Under the pieces are notes generated by a model. The model did no database searches. It was given only the letters and a program-made list of their open reading frames with translations, and was not told the DNA's origin. DNA of 56,846 nt, taken from the NCBI RefSeq assembly GCF_001953865.1, contig NZ_MQUQ01000014.1, forward strand, positions 1 through 56,846. The letters are read 5' to 3'. Shown here one piece after another: positions 40,653 through 49,521 of the stretch. This stretch comes from Amycolatopsis coloradensis. GTDB lineage: Bacteria; Actinomycetota; Actinomycetes; Mycobacteriales; Pseudonocardiaceae. Numbering within the stretch: the stretch's first letter is position 1; each line of letters starts with the position of its first letter. The translations under genes were made by a program, and so were the position numbers.

Positions 40653-40662
40653 CTTTGGGCAA

Positions 40663-42279
40663 GTGGCACTCAACATCGCGGATCTACTCGAGCACGCCGT
40701 CGACGCCGTGCCGGAGCGCATCGCGGTCGTCTGCGGCGATCGGCGGGTCACCTTCGCCGAACTGGAAGAGCGCGCCAACCGGCTGGCGCATCACCTCGCG
40801 GCACACGGCGTGGGGCCTGGATCCCACATCGGTGTCTATTCCCGGAACTCGATCGAGGCGCTGGAATCGATGATCGCCGCGTACAAATTGCGCGCGATCG
40901 CCGTCAACGTCAACTACCGCTACGTCCACGGCGAACTGCGGTACCTGTTCGACAACGCCGATCTCGTGGCGCTGGTCCACGAGCGCGGGTATGCGGACAA
41001 GGTCGCCGCCGTCCTGCCGGAAGCGCCAAAACTGAAACACGTTGTAGTCGTCGACGACGGAAGCGACGGCGACTACTCGTCCTACGGCGGCGTGGACTAC
41101 GAAGCCGCGCTCGCCGAAGGCTCACCCGAGCGCGACTTCGCCGAGCGCAGCGCCGACGACCTCTACATCCTCTACACCGGCGGCACCACCGGGTATCCCA
41201 AGGGCGTCCTGTGGCGGCACGAGGACATCTGGCGCGCACTCGGCGGCGGCATCAACTTCGTCACCGGCGAATACGTCCCCGACGAATGGACGCTCGCCGA
41301 ACAGGGCAAGTCGGGCAGTCTGGTCCGGCTCCCGGCCGCGCCGCTGATCCACGGTGCCGCGCAGTGGGCCGCGTTCGGCGCGCTGTTCACCGGCAGCCCG
41401 GTCGTGTTCGTGCCGCGGTTCGACGCGCACGACGTCTGGAAAGCCGTGCAGGAGAACAAGGTCCAGGTGCTCACCATCGTCGGCGACGCGATGGCGCGGC
41501 CGTTGATCGACGCTTTCCGCGAGGGCGACTACGACGCGTCGTCGCTCGTCGCGGTGTCGAGCCACGCGGCCCTGTTCTCCCAGTCGGTGAAGCAGGAATT
41601 CCTCGCGATGGTCCCGCACGTGGTGATCACCGACGCGATCGGATCGTCGGAAAGCGGGTTCACCGGCATCGGCATGGTCAGCAAGGACAGCGACCATTCC
41701 GCCGGTCCCCGGGTCAACTTCGGCAAGGACGCCATCCTGGTGGACGACGACGGCGCGCTCGTCCACCCGAAACCGGGAGCGATCGGGCTGATCGCGCGAC
41801 GCGGCCACGTCCCACTCGGGTACTATAAGGATCCCGCGAAGACGGAGAAGATCTTCGTCGAGGTCGACGGCAGGCGTTACGTCGTTCCGGGTGATTACGC
41901 GCGCTACGAAGACGACCTCACGGTGACCCTGCTCGGCCGGGGATCGCAGTGCGTGAACACCGGTGGCGAAAAGGTGTACCCGGAAGAAGTCGAGGGTGCG
42001 CTGAAGTCGCATCCGGACGTCTTCGACGCGCTCGTCATCGGCATCCCCGACGACCGGCTCGGCCAGCGGGTGGCCGCGGTGATCCAGCCGAGGACCGGCA
42101 AGGAGCTGGACTTCGCCGTGCTCGAAGCGCACGTGCGGACCGAGATCGCCGGGTACAAGGTGCCGCGCACGCTGTGGCTCGCCGAGGAGATCGGCCGGTC
42201 GCCCAGCGGGAAACCGGACTACCCGTGGGCGCAGCGCTACGCCTCCGAGCACGAGCCCGTCACCAGCCAACCGGCGTAA
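40663..42279 (+). CDS. fadD19: FadD19, steroid side-chain CoA ligase
   Basis: A 538-residue AMP-forming ligase closely resembling FadD19. Shared segments are VALNIADLLEHAVDAVPERI at the start, NRLAHHL, LRYLFDNADLVALVHER, LYTGGTTGYPKGVLWRHEDI (P-loop), IGSSESGFTG, NTGGEKVYPEEVEGALKSHPD and the A10 Lys in SPSGKPDYPWA. FadD19 activates C24-branched and other sterol side chains. GTG at 40663 matches the family's N-terminus; the ATG at 40645 lies inside the operator and is rejected. No ribosome site is visible, so the message is probably leaderless. Confidence 0.9.
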   Translation: MALNIADLLEHAVDAVPERIAVVCGDRRVTFAELEERANRLAHHLAAHGVGPGSHIGVYSRNSIEALESMIAAYKLRAIAVNVNYRYVHGELRYLFDNADLVALVHERGYADKVAAVLPEAPKLKHVVVVDDGSDGDYSSYGGVDYEAALAEGSPERDFAERSADDLYILYTGGTTGYPKGVLWRHEDIWRALGGGINFVTGEYVPDEWTLAEQGKSGSLVRLPAAPLIHGAAQWAAFGALFTGSPVVFVPRFDAHDVWKAVQENKVQVLTIVGDAMARPLIDAFREGDYDASSLVAVSSHAALFSQSVKQEFLAMVPHVVITDAIGSSESGFTGIGMVSKDSDHSAGPRVNFGKDAILVDDDGALVHPKPGAIGLIARRGHVPLGYYKDPAKTEKIFVEVDGRRYVVPGDYARYEDDLTVTLLGRGSQCVNTGGEKVYPEEVEGALKSHPDVFDALVIGIPDDRLGQRVAAVIQPRTGKELDFAVLEAHVRTEIAGYKVPRTLWLAEEIGRSPSGKPDYPWAQRYASEHEPVTSQPA

Positions 42280-42288
42280 AGGAGTTTC

Positions 42289-43410
42289 ATGCGGACGTCG
42301 CGGATTTGGACACCACTGTGCGACCGCCTCGGGATCGACCTGCCGATCGTCGGGTTCACCCCGTCCGAACACGTCGCCGCGGCGATCAGCCGGGCGGGTG
42401 GGCTGGGCGTGCTGGGCTGTGTGCGGTTCAACGACGCCGCCGAACTCGACTCCGTCCTGTCCTGGATGGACGAGCACACCGGCGGCAAACCGTACGGGGT
42501 GGACATCGTGATGCCCGCCAAGATCCCGGCCGAGGGGACGTCGACCGATCTCGCGAAACACATTCCGCAGGGGCATCGCGACTTCGTGGAGCGGACGCTG
42601 CGCGACCTCGCGGTGCCGCCCTTGCCGGACGACACCGACGAACGCGCCGGGGTGCTGGGCTGGCTGCATTCGGTCGCCAGGGCGCATGTCGAGGTCGCGC
42701 TGAAACACCCCATCCGGTTGATCGCCAACGCCCTGGGGTCACCGCCGGTGGACGTCATCGAACAGTGTCACGCGAAGGATGTGCCGGTCGCGGCACTGGC
42801 GGGTAAGGCGGAACACGCCGTCCGTCATGTCGACAACGGCGTCGACATCGTTGTGGCGCAAGGCTACGAGGCCGGCGGGCACACCGGCGAGATCGCGTCG
42901 ATGGTCCTGCTGCCCGAAGTCGCCGACGCCGTCGGCGACCGCGTCCCGGTGCTCGCCGCGGGCGGGATCGGCTCGGGACGGCAGGTCGCGGCGGCGCTCG
43001 CACTGGGCGCTTCCGGTGTGTGGATGGGCTCTTTCTGGCTCGCCACCGAGGAATACCTCCAGACCATGGGGGATTCCGAAGCGATGCAACGCGCGCTGGT
43101 CGCGGCGGGTTCGTCCGACACCGTCCGGACCCGGATCTACACCGGGAAGCCGGCGCGGCTGCTCAAGACGCGGTGGACGGAGGCGTGGGCCGCGCCGGAC
43201 GCGCCGGAGCCGCTGCCGATGCCGTTGCAGAACCTGCTGGTTTCCCACGCGCACAACAGGATTCACCACGCGTCGGATCCGAGTGTGGTCTCGATGCCGG
43301 TCGGGCAGATCGTCGGCCGGATGGACCGGGTGCGCCCGGTCACGGAGGTGATCGCGGAACTCGTCTCGGGTTACGGCGAAGCACTGTCGCGTTTGGACAA
43401 GACCCGCTGA
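42289..43410 (+). CDS. NAD(P)H-dependent flavin oxidoreductase (nitronate monooxygenase-like)
   Basis: A 373-residue TIM-barrel flavoprotein. It has LGIDLPIVGFTPSEHVAAA, the glycine-rich EAGGHTGEIAS loop, the phosphate-binding VLAAGGIGSGRQVAAAL and GVWMGSFWLAT. It resembles IpdC's superfamily but is a separate subgroup. Nine bases after fadD19 with AAAGGAG before the ATG, it belongs to the same transcript, so a role in sterol side-chain or CoA-ester redox is likely. A GGTCCCC hairpin follows. Confidence 0.8.
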   Translation: MRTSRIWTPLCDRLGIDLPIVGFTPSEHVAAAISRAGGLGVLGCVRFNDAAELDSVLSWMDEHTGGKPYGVDIVMPAKIPAEGTSTDLAKHIPQGHRDFVERTLRDLAVPPLPDDTDERAGVLGWLHSVARAHVEVALKHPIRLIANALGSPPVDVIEQCHAKDVPVAALAGKAEHAVRHVDNGVDIVVAQGYEAGGHTGEIASMVLLPEVADAVGDRVPVLAAGGIGSGRQVAAALALGASGVWMGSFWLATEEYLQTMGDSEAMQRALVAAGSSDTVRTRIYTGKPARLLKTRWTEAWAAPDAPEPLPMPLQNLLVSHAHNRIHHASDPSVVSMPVGQIVGRMDRVRPVTEVIAELVSGYGEALSRLDKTR

Positions 43411-43414
43411 AACA

Positions 43415-43456
43415 GAAGGTCCCCTCCACCACGCCGTTGTGGTGAAGGGGACCTTC
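43415..43456. terminator. GGTCCCC-type terminator hairpin
   Basis: GAAGGTCCCCTCCACCA (43415-43431) pairs with 43440-43456 with one mismatch in 17 and an eight-base loop. It sits between the fadD19 operon and the convergent trypsin gene. Confidence 0.72.
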
Positions 43457-43487
43457 AGCGCATGCCGTGCGCGAAAGTACGACGAAG

Positions 43488-44294
43488 CTACAGACCGGCC
43501 GCCGCGTTCTTGATGGCGGTCGCGAAGGTGCTCACCTCGGCGTAGACGCCGGGAGCGTGCGCCCGCGCGCAGCCTTCGCCCCAGCTGACGATGCCGACCT
43601 GGATCCAGGCGTTGGCGCTGTCACGGCGGAACATCGGGCCGCCCGAGTCACCCTGGCAGGTGTCGACGCCGCCGGAGTTGACGTTGCCCGCGCAGATCTC
43701 GGCGTTCGCGATCAGGTCGGCGTAGCTGCCGCCCTGTGCCTTGCAGGTCGCGTCTGAGACGAACGGGACGGTGGCCTTGAGCAGGTAGCGCTGCTGCGCC
43801 CCGCCCTCGGACGCCGCGCCCCAGCCCGCGACGGTGAACGTGCCGCTGTCGTAGGCCTTGGTGGTCGCGATCGGCAGCGTCGCGATGCCGGTGACCGGGC
43901 TGGCGAGCTTGATCAGCGCCCAGTCACCGCCGGTGGAGGTGGGATAGGTCGGCGACCGGTGCACGTAGGTCGACTTGACCTTCTTGGCCGCGGTGCTCTG
44001 CAGGTCCACGACACCGAGGGTGGCGGTGATGCTCGTGTTGGCCCCGGTCCGCGACACGCAGTGCGCGGCCGTCAGCACGATCTGCGGGGTGTAGAGCGCA
44101 CCGCCGCACCCCATCGAAAGCCTTACCATCCAAGGGAATTCGCCCTGGGCGGCTCGGGTTCCACCGACCACGTCGGTGGACGGCGGCTGAGCGGCCGCGG
44201 CAGGGGGAGCCGTGGCGAGACCCGCCAGGGTTCCGGCCGCCGCGACGGCGATCAGGGTCTTCTTGAGCAGGCTGAACCGACGCTTGATGTCCAA
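43488..44294 (-). CDS. Secreted trypsin-like serine protease (S1 family)
   Basis: A 268-residue secreted protease. A signal peptide with Lys-Lys and a hydrophobic core (KKTLIAVAAAGTLAGLATA) ends in PAAAAQ, then a short pro-segment leads to VVGGTRAAQGEFPWMV, the usual mature trypsin N-terminus. The triad is in LTAAHCV (His), GGDWALIKL (Asp) and CQGDSGGPM (Ser); the Asp in VDTCQGD at the S1 pocket suggests trypsin-like Lys/Arg specificity. It resembles Streptomyces trypsin. The start is probably TTG at 44294 with GGAAGG upstream; no ATG in frame gives a signal peptide. Confidence 0.85.
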   Translation of the reverse strand: MDIKRRFSLLKKTLIAVAAAGTLAGLATAPPAAAAQPPSTDVVGGTRAAQGEFPWMVRLSMGCGGALYTPQIVLTAAHCVSRTGANTSITATLGVVDLQSTAAKKVKSTYVHRSPTYPTSTGGDWALIKLASPVTGIATLPIATTKAYDSGTFTVAGWGAASEGGAQQRYLLKATVPFVSDATCKAQGGSYADLIANAEICAGNVNSGGVDTCQGDSGGPMFRRDSANAWIQVGIVSWGEGCARAHAPGVYAEVSTFATAIKNAAAGL

Positions 44295-44418
44295 GGGTTC
44301 ATTCCTTCCGGCTGTCCACAGTGGAGGCAGGGAGACTGACTGCGGCCAACTGACTACAGCAGGTGGACGGACACCGGGACAACCGACTTTCTTCGGATCT
44401 TTGGGCCGATGATGGTGA

Positions 44419-45672
44419 TTAACAGACGTTCGCGCCGAATCGCCGACGAATGGCGTAGCCAAGGGCGCCTACCGCCAGTACTCCGGAACCGGTCAGCACC
44501 GAAACCGCCGGAAGGCTGAACGCGAGCACGGCACAACCGAGCAGGCCGAGGACGGCGACCACGCGACGCACGGGCCGCAAGGTCAACGCGCTGGCGTTCG
44601 TCACGGCGTAGTAGGCGAGCACCGCGAACGACGAGAAACCGATCGCGCCACGAAGATCGAGAGTGCTCGCGAGCAGGGCGACGACGACACCGACGGTCAT
44701 TTCGGCCCGGTGCGGTACGCCGAAGCGAGGGTGGACGGCGGTCAGATAGCGGGGGAGGTGGCCGTCACGCGCCATCGCCAGCGTGGTCCGCGACACACCG
44801 AGGACGAGCGCGAGCAGCGAACCCAGCGCGGCGAGGACGGCACCCACCCGCACCAGGGGTGTGACCCAGGACCACGACGAGATCTCGACACCTTCCGCGA
44901 TCGGATCCGCGCCGCGGCCCAGCAGCTCCGGCCCGAGCTGACGCAGCAGGACGAAAGCGAGCACGGCGTAGACGACGAGTGCCAGCCCGAGCGCGATCGG
45001 CACGGCGCGGGGGATGGTGCGCGCCGGATCGCGGACCTCCTCACCGAGCGTCGCGATCCGCGCGTAGCCGGCGAACGCGAAGAACAGCAGACCGGCGGAC
45101 TCGAGAACGCCTCCGACACCGGGTGTCACCGCCGTCCCCGGCGTACCGCTCCGCAGCGTGCCGCCGAAGAGCATCGCCGCGACGGCCAGCGCCAGGATCG
45201 TGAGCGTGATGGACACGATCAGCCTGGTCGCGAACGCCGAGCGCTGGACGCCGCGGTAGTTCAGCCCGGTCAGCGCCGCCACGACGGCCACCGCGAACAG
45301 GCTCCGCCACGGCTGCCCGAGTCCCGGCGCGGCATAGGTGACCACGGTCAGCGTCATCGCGGCGCAGCTGGCCGTCTTGCCGACTACGAAGCCCCAGCCC
45401 GCCAGGTAGCCCCAGAATTCGCCCAGCCGTTCGCGTCCGTAGACGTAGGTTCCGCCGGAAGCCGGATACCGCGCCGCCAGCCGGGCCGACGACGTCGCGT
45501 TGCAGTAGGCGATCACGGCGGCGATGGCGAGGCCGGCGGGGAGCCACGCTCCGGCGGCCCGCGCGGCGGGAGCGAAGGCGACGAAGACCCCCGCCCCGAT
45601 CATCGAGCCGAGTCCGATGAAGACGGCGTCGCGGGTGCCGATCCGCCGAATGAGTGTGCCCGTTTCGTCCAC
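44419..45672 (-). CDS. APC-family amino acid permease
   Basis: A 417-residue permease with about 12 hydrophobic segments. The N-terminal GLGSMIGAGVFVAFAPAA and the ARYPASGGTYVYGRERLG segment are typical of the amino acid-polyamine-organocation superfamily. The substrate cannot be inferred. It is divergent from the GntR regulator that heads the phosphonate operon, with 73 bases between starts, and so may share its control. If the regulator acts on this gene, the cargo could be an amine such as ethanolamine or an amino phosphonate, but this is speculation. Confidence 0.84.
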   Translation of the reverse strand: MDETGTLIRRIGTRDAVFIGLGSMIGAGVFVAFAPAARAAGAWLPAGLAIAAVIAYCNATSSARLAARYPASGGTYVYGRERLGEFWGYLAGWGFVVGKTASCAAMTLTVVTYAAPGLGQPWRSLFAVAVVAALTGLNYRGVQRSAFATRLIVSITLTILALAVAAMLFGGTLRSGTPGTAVTPGVGGVLESAGLLFFAFAGYARIATLGEEVRDPARTIPRAVPIALGLALVVYAVLAFVLLRQLGPELLGRGADPIAEGVEISSWSWVTPLVRVGAVLAALGSLLALVLGVSRTTLAMARDGHLPRYLTAVHPRFGVPHRAEMTVGVVVALLASTLDLRGAIGFSSFAVLAYYAVTNASALTLRPVRRVVAVLGLLGCAVLAFSLPAVSVLTGSGVLAVGALGYAIRRRFGANVC

Positions 45673-45745
45673 GAGTGTGAGCGTGGCATGAACACTTCGT
45701 TCGGGTCAGTACAGGGCAGGTGAATTCGGCCTAGGATCTCCGATT

Positions 45746-46522
45746 GTGAAAGCGCGTTCGCCCAGACTTCATCCGCCCGCCGACGGCCCGGTTCGGGACG
45801 GAATTCCCGAACATGGCCGCATTCCACGCTATTACGCGGTCAAAGTCGATCTGCTCGACGTGATCTCCGAATTGGGGCAGGGAGCGGTACTTCCCACCGA
45901 AAGGGAACTATCCGAAAGATTCGAGGTTTCCCGCGCCACGGTCCGCCAGGCCGTCGGTGAACTCGTGCTCGAAGGGCGGCTCAGCAGGCGGCAGGGGAGC
46001 GGCACGTACGTCGCGGGTCCCAAGCTCGTCCAGCCGCTCGCCTTGGTGAGTTACACCGAAGGACTCAGGAGGCAGGGCATTCGGCCGGGCCGGAATCTGA
46101 TCTCACTGGAACGGCGTGAGGCGGGTCCGTCGCTGGCTTCGGAACTGGAAATCGATCCCGACGACGACGTCATCCACATCGAGCGGGTGCTGCTCGCCGA
46201 CGACGAGCGGGTCGGGCTGGAATCGACCTATCTCACCGCCGAGCGATTCCCGACGCTGATGGATGTGTTCGATCCCACACAGTCGCTCTACGCGTGTTTG
46301 CGGGAGCGGCTCGGTGTGGTCTTCGACGGCGCCGAGGAGCGAGTCGAGACCGTGCTCGCCACGCCCCGGGAGGCTCTGCTGATCGGGACGAACCCCGCGC
46401 TGCCGATGCTGCTGATGCACCGGACCTCGTGGGGTACCGACGGGGTGCCCTTCGAGCGCGTCCGGTCACTGTTCCGGGGCGACAGGCTCTCCTTCGAGAC
46501 CAGGCTCGGCCGCGTGGAGTAG
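45746..46522 (+). CDS. GntR-family regulator with UTRA domain (HutC subfamily)
   Basis: A 258-residue regulator. The winged-helix DNA-binding domain (about 30-100) shows GAVLPTERELSERFEVSRATVRQAVGELVLEGRLSRRQGSG; the C-terminal UTRA ligand domain (about 105-255) has RREAGPSLASELEI and VIHIERVLLADDE. In Gram-positive bacteria such regulators often control phosphonate genes (PhnF-like), and the operon begins 182 bases downstream. The start is GTG at 45746. Its ligand could be an aminoethylphosphonate or its degradation product, which the sequence cannot tell. Confidence 0.83.
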   Translation: MKARSPRLHPPADGPVRDGIPEHGRIPRYYAVKVDLLDVISELGQGAVLPTERELSERFEVSRATVRQAVGELVLEGRLSRRQGSGTYVAGPKLVQPLALVSYTEGLRRQGIRPGRNLISLERREAGPSLASELEIDPDDDVIHIERVLLADDERVGLESTYLTAERFPTLMDVFDPTQSLYACLRERLGVVFDGAEERVETVLATPREALLIGTNPALPMLLMHRTSWGTDGVPFERVRSLFRGDRLSFETRLGRVE

Positions 46523-46704
46523 CCCGCCCGCGCGACCAGTCCTCCAGTGGCGGTGCTTGCACTTTCAACGACCGCAACAAGAGGACTACTCGCGGTGAAA
46601 TATAACGTAATGATAACAGGTCTGGTCCAAACTTCGGAGGTACTTCACCTGGGGTTAGGGCCGTCGTCACGGAGCGTTGGTGCGCGCAGGCGACCGTCTG
46701 CGGG

Positions 46705-47817
46705 GTGCGAATCCTCATCATCGGCGGCGGAGTGCTCGGCACTCAGCACGCCTGGCAGGCCGTCGAACGCGGCCACGAAGTCGTCCAGATCGAACGCGAA
46801 CCCGAGGCCAGGGGCGCGTCCGTGCGCAACTTCGGGCTGGTCTGGGTCGGCGGTCGCGCCACCGGCCCCGAGCTGGAGACGGCGGCCAGGGCGCGGCTGC
46901 TGTGGGAGCGCATCGGCGAACGGGTGCCCGGGATCGGCTTCCGGCCGAACGGCTCGCTCACCGTCGTCCGCACGGAGGCCGAACTCGCCGTCGCCCGTGC
47001 CGCCGCGGCGAGCACGGAGGATCGTGGCTTCGAACTGCTCGACGCCACCGAGACCCGCGCGCTGAACCCGGCCCTGCGCGGCGACTTCCTCGGCGCGCTC
47101 TGGTGTGATCGCGACGGCGCCGTCGAACCGCGCGTCGCCCAGCCCGCCCTGCGCGGCGAACTGGCGAAGTCCGGCCGCTACACCTGGGTGCCCGGTCGCG
47201 AGATCCGCGACCTGACCGATCGTGGCGTCGTCGACGACACGGGCGAAACCCATGAAGGCGACGTCGTGGTGCTGTGCACCGGCGCCTGGACCGGTGGCCT
47301 GGTCAAGGAACTCGCCGGGCGGACCCCGGTCCGCCGGGTGCGGTTGCAGATGGCGCAGACCGAGCCGCTCGGCGAAACCCTCACCACCACGGTCGCCGAC
47401 GCCGACAGCTTCCGCTACTACCCGGCGTACCGCGGCGAAGCGCTCGACAGCCTCAACGCCGGGCAGCCGCAGGGCGAGATCGCCGCGGCCAACGCCATGC
47501 AGTTGCTCATGGTCCAGCGTCTCGACGGCTCACTGACCATCGGCGACACCCACGAATACGACGAGCCGTTCTCCTTCGACACCACCGAAGACCCGTACGA
47601 CCATCTGGCCGAGGTCGCCGGTGCGCTGCTCGGACGGCCGCTCCCGCGCATCGCCCGCCGCTGGGCAGGCGTCTACGCCCAGACCACCGACACCACCCGG
47701 ATCGTGCATCGCGCCCGCGTCGCGGACAACGCGTGGCTCGTCACCGGCCCGGGTGGCCGGGGCATGACCTGCTCGCCCGCCATCGCCGAAGACACCGCCG
47801 AGGAGCTTTCATGGTGA
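46705..47817 (+). CDS. FAD-dependent oxidoreductase of phosphonate catabolism (TIGR03364-like)
   Basis: A 370-residue DAO-family flavoprotein. It has the Rossmann motif ILIIGGGVLGTQHAWQA, SVRNFGLVWVGG (the flavin-facing loop), and YAQTTDTTRIVHRARV and VTGPGGRGMTCSPA near the end. Members of this group lie beside phosphonatase-like genes and oxidise aminoethylphosphonate and its N-methyl form to phosphonoacetaldehyde, replacing PhnW. The gene begins the operon; its stop overlaps the HAD gene by seven bases. The start is GTG at 46705 with a weak ribosome site; the N-terminal motif fixes it within a few residues. Confidence 0.83.
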   Translation: MRILIIGGGVLGTQHAWQAVERGHEVVQIEREPEARGASVRNFGLVWVGGRATGPELETAARARLLWERIGERVPGIGFRPNGSLTVVRTEAELAVARAAAASTEDRGFELLDATETRALNPALRGDFLGALWCDRDGAVEPRVAQPALRGELAKSGRYTWVPGREIRDLTDRGVVDDTGETHEGDVVVLCTGAWTGGLVKELAGRTPVRRVRLQMAQTEPLGETLTTTVADADSFRYYPAYRGEALDSLNAGQPQGEIAAANAMQLLMVQRLDGSLTIGDTHEYDEPFSFDTTEDPYDHLAEVAGALLGRPLPRIARRWAGVYAQTTDTTRIVHRARVADNAWLVTGPGGRGMTCSPAIAEDTAEELSW

Positions 47818-48485
47818 ACACCGAACTCGTCGTCCTGGACATGGCCGGGACCACCGTCGCCGACGACGGCCTGGTGATCCGCGCCTTCACCGCCGCGATC
47901 GCCGCCGCCGAAGTGTCCGAAGAGGACAGCCGCTTCCCCGGCATGCTCGACTACGTCGCCGAAACGATGGGGCAGTCCAAGATCGTCGTCTTCCGCGCAC
48001 TGCTGGACGGGGACGAGGTCCTCGCCCAGCGCGCGAACACCGCCTTCCAGGACGCCTACGAGAAACTCGTCGCCGACGGCCACTGCGAGCCGGTCCCCGG
48101 CGCCGAGCAGACGATCCAGGAACTGCGCGCCCAAGGGGTGAAGGTCGCCCTCACCACCGGTTTCGCACCGGCCACGCAGAACGCGATCCTGGACACGCTG
48201 GGCTGGCACGGCCTCGCCGACGCCGTACTGGCGCCGGGCGAGGGCGTCCGCGGCCGCCCGTTCCCCGACCTCGTCCTCGCCGCCGCGCTGCGGCTCGAAA
48301 TCAGTGACGTCCGCCGGATCGCCGTCGCGGGCGACACCCCGTCGGACGTCCAGACCGGCCTCTCCGCCGGAGCCTCGATCGTGGCCGGCGTGCTCACCGG
48401 ATCGGCGAAGAAGCCGGAACTGGCAGCCGCCGGTGCCACCCACGTCCTCGAATCCGTCCGCGATCTCCCCGCCCTGCTGTCCTAA
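47811..48485 (+). CDS. Phosphonatase-like HAD hydrolase (PhnX-like, TIGR03351)
   Basis: A 224-residue HAD protein. The nucleophile motif is DMAGT (Asp10), the cap domain carries Lys57 in GQSK where PhnX uses Lys to form a Schiff base, the C-terminal motif has RGRPFPD with Arg in place of the usual Lys, and AVAGDTPSDVQTG completes the acid cluster. All elements needed to cleave the C-P bond of phosphonoacetaldehyde or a hydroxy analogue are present. It is coupled to the oxidoreductase gene that would make its substrate. Confidence 0.85.
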   Translation: MVNTELVVLDMAGTTVADDGLVIRAFTAAIAAAEVSEEDSRFPGMLDYVAETMGQSKIVVFRALLDGDEVLAQRANTAFQDAYEKLVADGHCEPVPGAEQTIQELRAQGVKVALTTGFAPATQNAILDTLGWHGLADAVLAPGEGVRGRPFPDLVLAAALRLEISDVRRIAVAGDTPSDVQTGLSAGASIVAGVLTGSAKKPELAAAGATHVLESVRDLPALLS

Positions 48486-48501
48486 AAGGAGCTTTGACGA
48501 C

Positions 48502-49521
48502 ATGAAGAAACTCGCGGCCGCCGCCCTCGCCGGGCTGCTCACGATCACCTTGGCCGCCTGTGGCGGCACCGCCGGCGGCGCGTCCGGCGACCAGACCGTC
48601 ACGATGTACACAGTGGACGGTCTCGAAGACTGGTACGCCCAGCGCGTCGAGGAGTTCAAGGCCAAGACCGGCATCACCGTCCAGGCGGTGACCGCCGGAT
48701 CGGGCGAAGTCGCCTCGCGGGTGGAGAAGGAGAAGGCCAACACCCAGGCCGACATCCTGGTCACCCTCCCGCCGTTCATCCAGCGGGCCGCGTCGCAGGG
48801 GCTGCTCGCCATCACGGCGCCGTCCGGGATCGACCAGGTCCCCGCCGGGCAGAAGGACGGCCAGGGCCGCTACTTCGCCATCATGAACAACTACCTCAGC
48901 TTCATCCGCAACCCGCAGGCCTCGCCCAAGACCTGGGACGACCTCCTCGCGCCCGCGCTCAAGGGCAAACTCCAGTATTCGACCCCTGGCGAGGCCGGCG
49001 ACGGCACGGCGGTCCTGCTGCAACTCCAGCACGTCCTCGGTGAACAGGGCGCGCTCGAATACCTCGCGAAGCTCGAAGCCAACAACGTCGGCCCGTCGTC
49101 CTCCACCGGCAAGCTTCAGCCGAAGGTGGCCAAGGCCGAGATCCTGGTGGCCAACGGCGACGTCCAGATGAACCTCGCCTCGATCGAAAAGAGCGGCGGC
49201 TTCGAGATCTTCTTCCCCGCCGACGCACAGGGCAAGCGGTCCACGTTCGCGCTCCCGTACTACGCCGGTCTCGTGAACAACGCGCCGCACGCGGAGAACG
49301 CCAAGAAGTTCCTGGACTTCCTGCTCTCGCCCGAGGTCCAGGGCAAGGCCGTGGACGCCTTCGGCGCACCGTCGCGGACCGACGTTACTCCGTCGGGCCC
49401 GCTAGCGGACAAGGTGAAGGCGGCGCTCGACGGCGTCGAGATCTGGCAGCCGGACTGGGACGCCGTCCTCGCGAAGCTCGACGCCGACCTCGCCGCGTAC
49501 AAGAAGGCCGTTGGCCGATGA
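48502..49521 (+). CDS. phnS: 2-Aminoethylphosphonate ABC transporter, substrate-binding lipoprotein (PhnS-like)
   Basis: A 339-residue lipoprotein with signal sequence and lipobox (TITLAACGG). The mature part is an iron-like/AEP-type solute-binding protein: VTMYTVDGLEDWYAQRVEEF, ADILVTLPPFIQRA, YLSFIRNPQASPKTWDDLL and KFLDFLLSPEVQGKA. Strong AAAAGGAG precedes ATG 48502. It is followed by the ATPase gene with ATGA overlap. Assignment to aminoethylphosphonate rather than iron or thiamine comes from the adjacent oxidoreductase and phosphonatase genes and from similarity to the TIGR03227 group. Confidence 0.82.
   Translation: MKKLAAAALAGLLTITLAACGGTAGGASGDQTVTMYTVDGLEDWYAQRVEEFKAKTGITVQAVTAGSGEVASRVEKEKANTQADILVTLPPFIQRAASQGLLAITAPSGIDQVPAGQKDGQGRYFAIMNNYLSFIRNPQASPKTWDDLLAPALKGKLQYSTPGEAGDGTAVLLQLQHVLGEQGALEYLAKLEANNVGPSSSTGKLQPKVAKAEILVANGDVQMNLASIEKSGGFEIFFPADAQGKRSTFALPYYAGLVNNAPHAENAKKFLDFLLSPEVQGKAVDAFGAPSRTDVTPSGPLADKVKAALDGVEIWQPDWDAVLAKLDADLAAYKKAVGR

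Noticed and set aside
39781..40662. N-terminal extension of fadD19 across echA19
   Set aside because: The extension is antisense to echA19. FadD19 begins at VALNIADL in relatives, matching GTG 40663.
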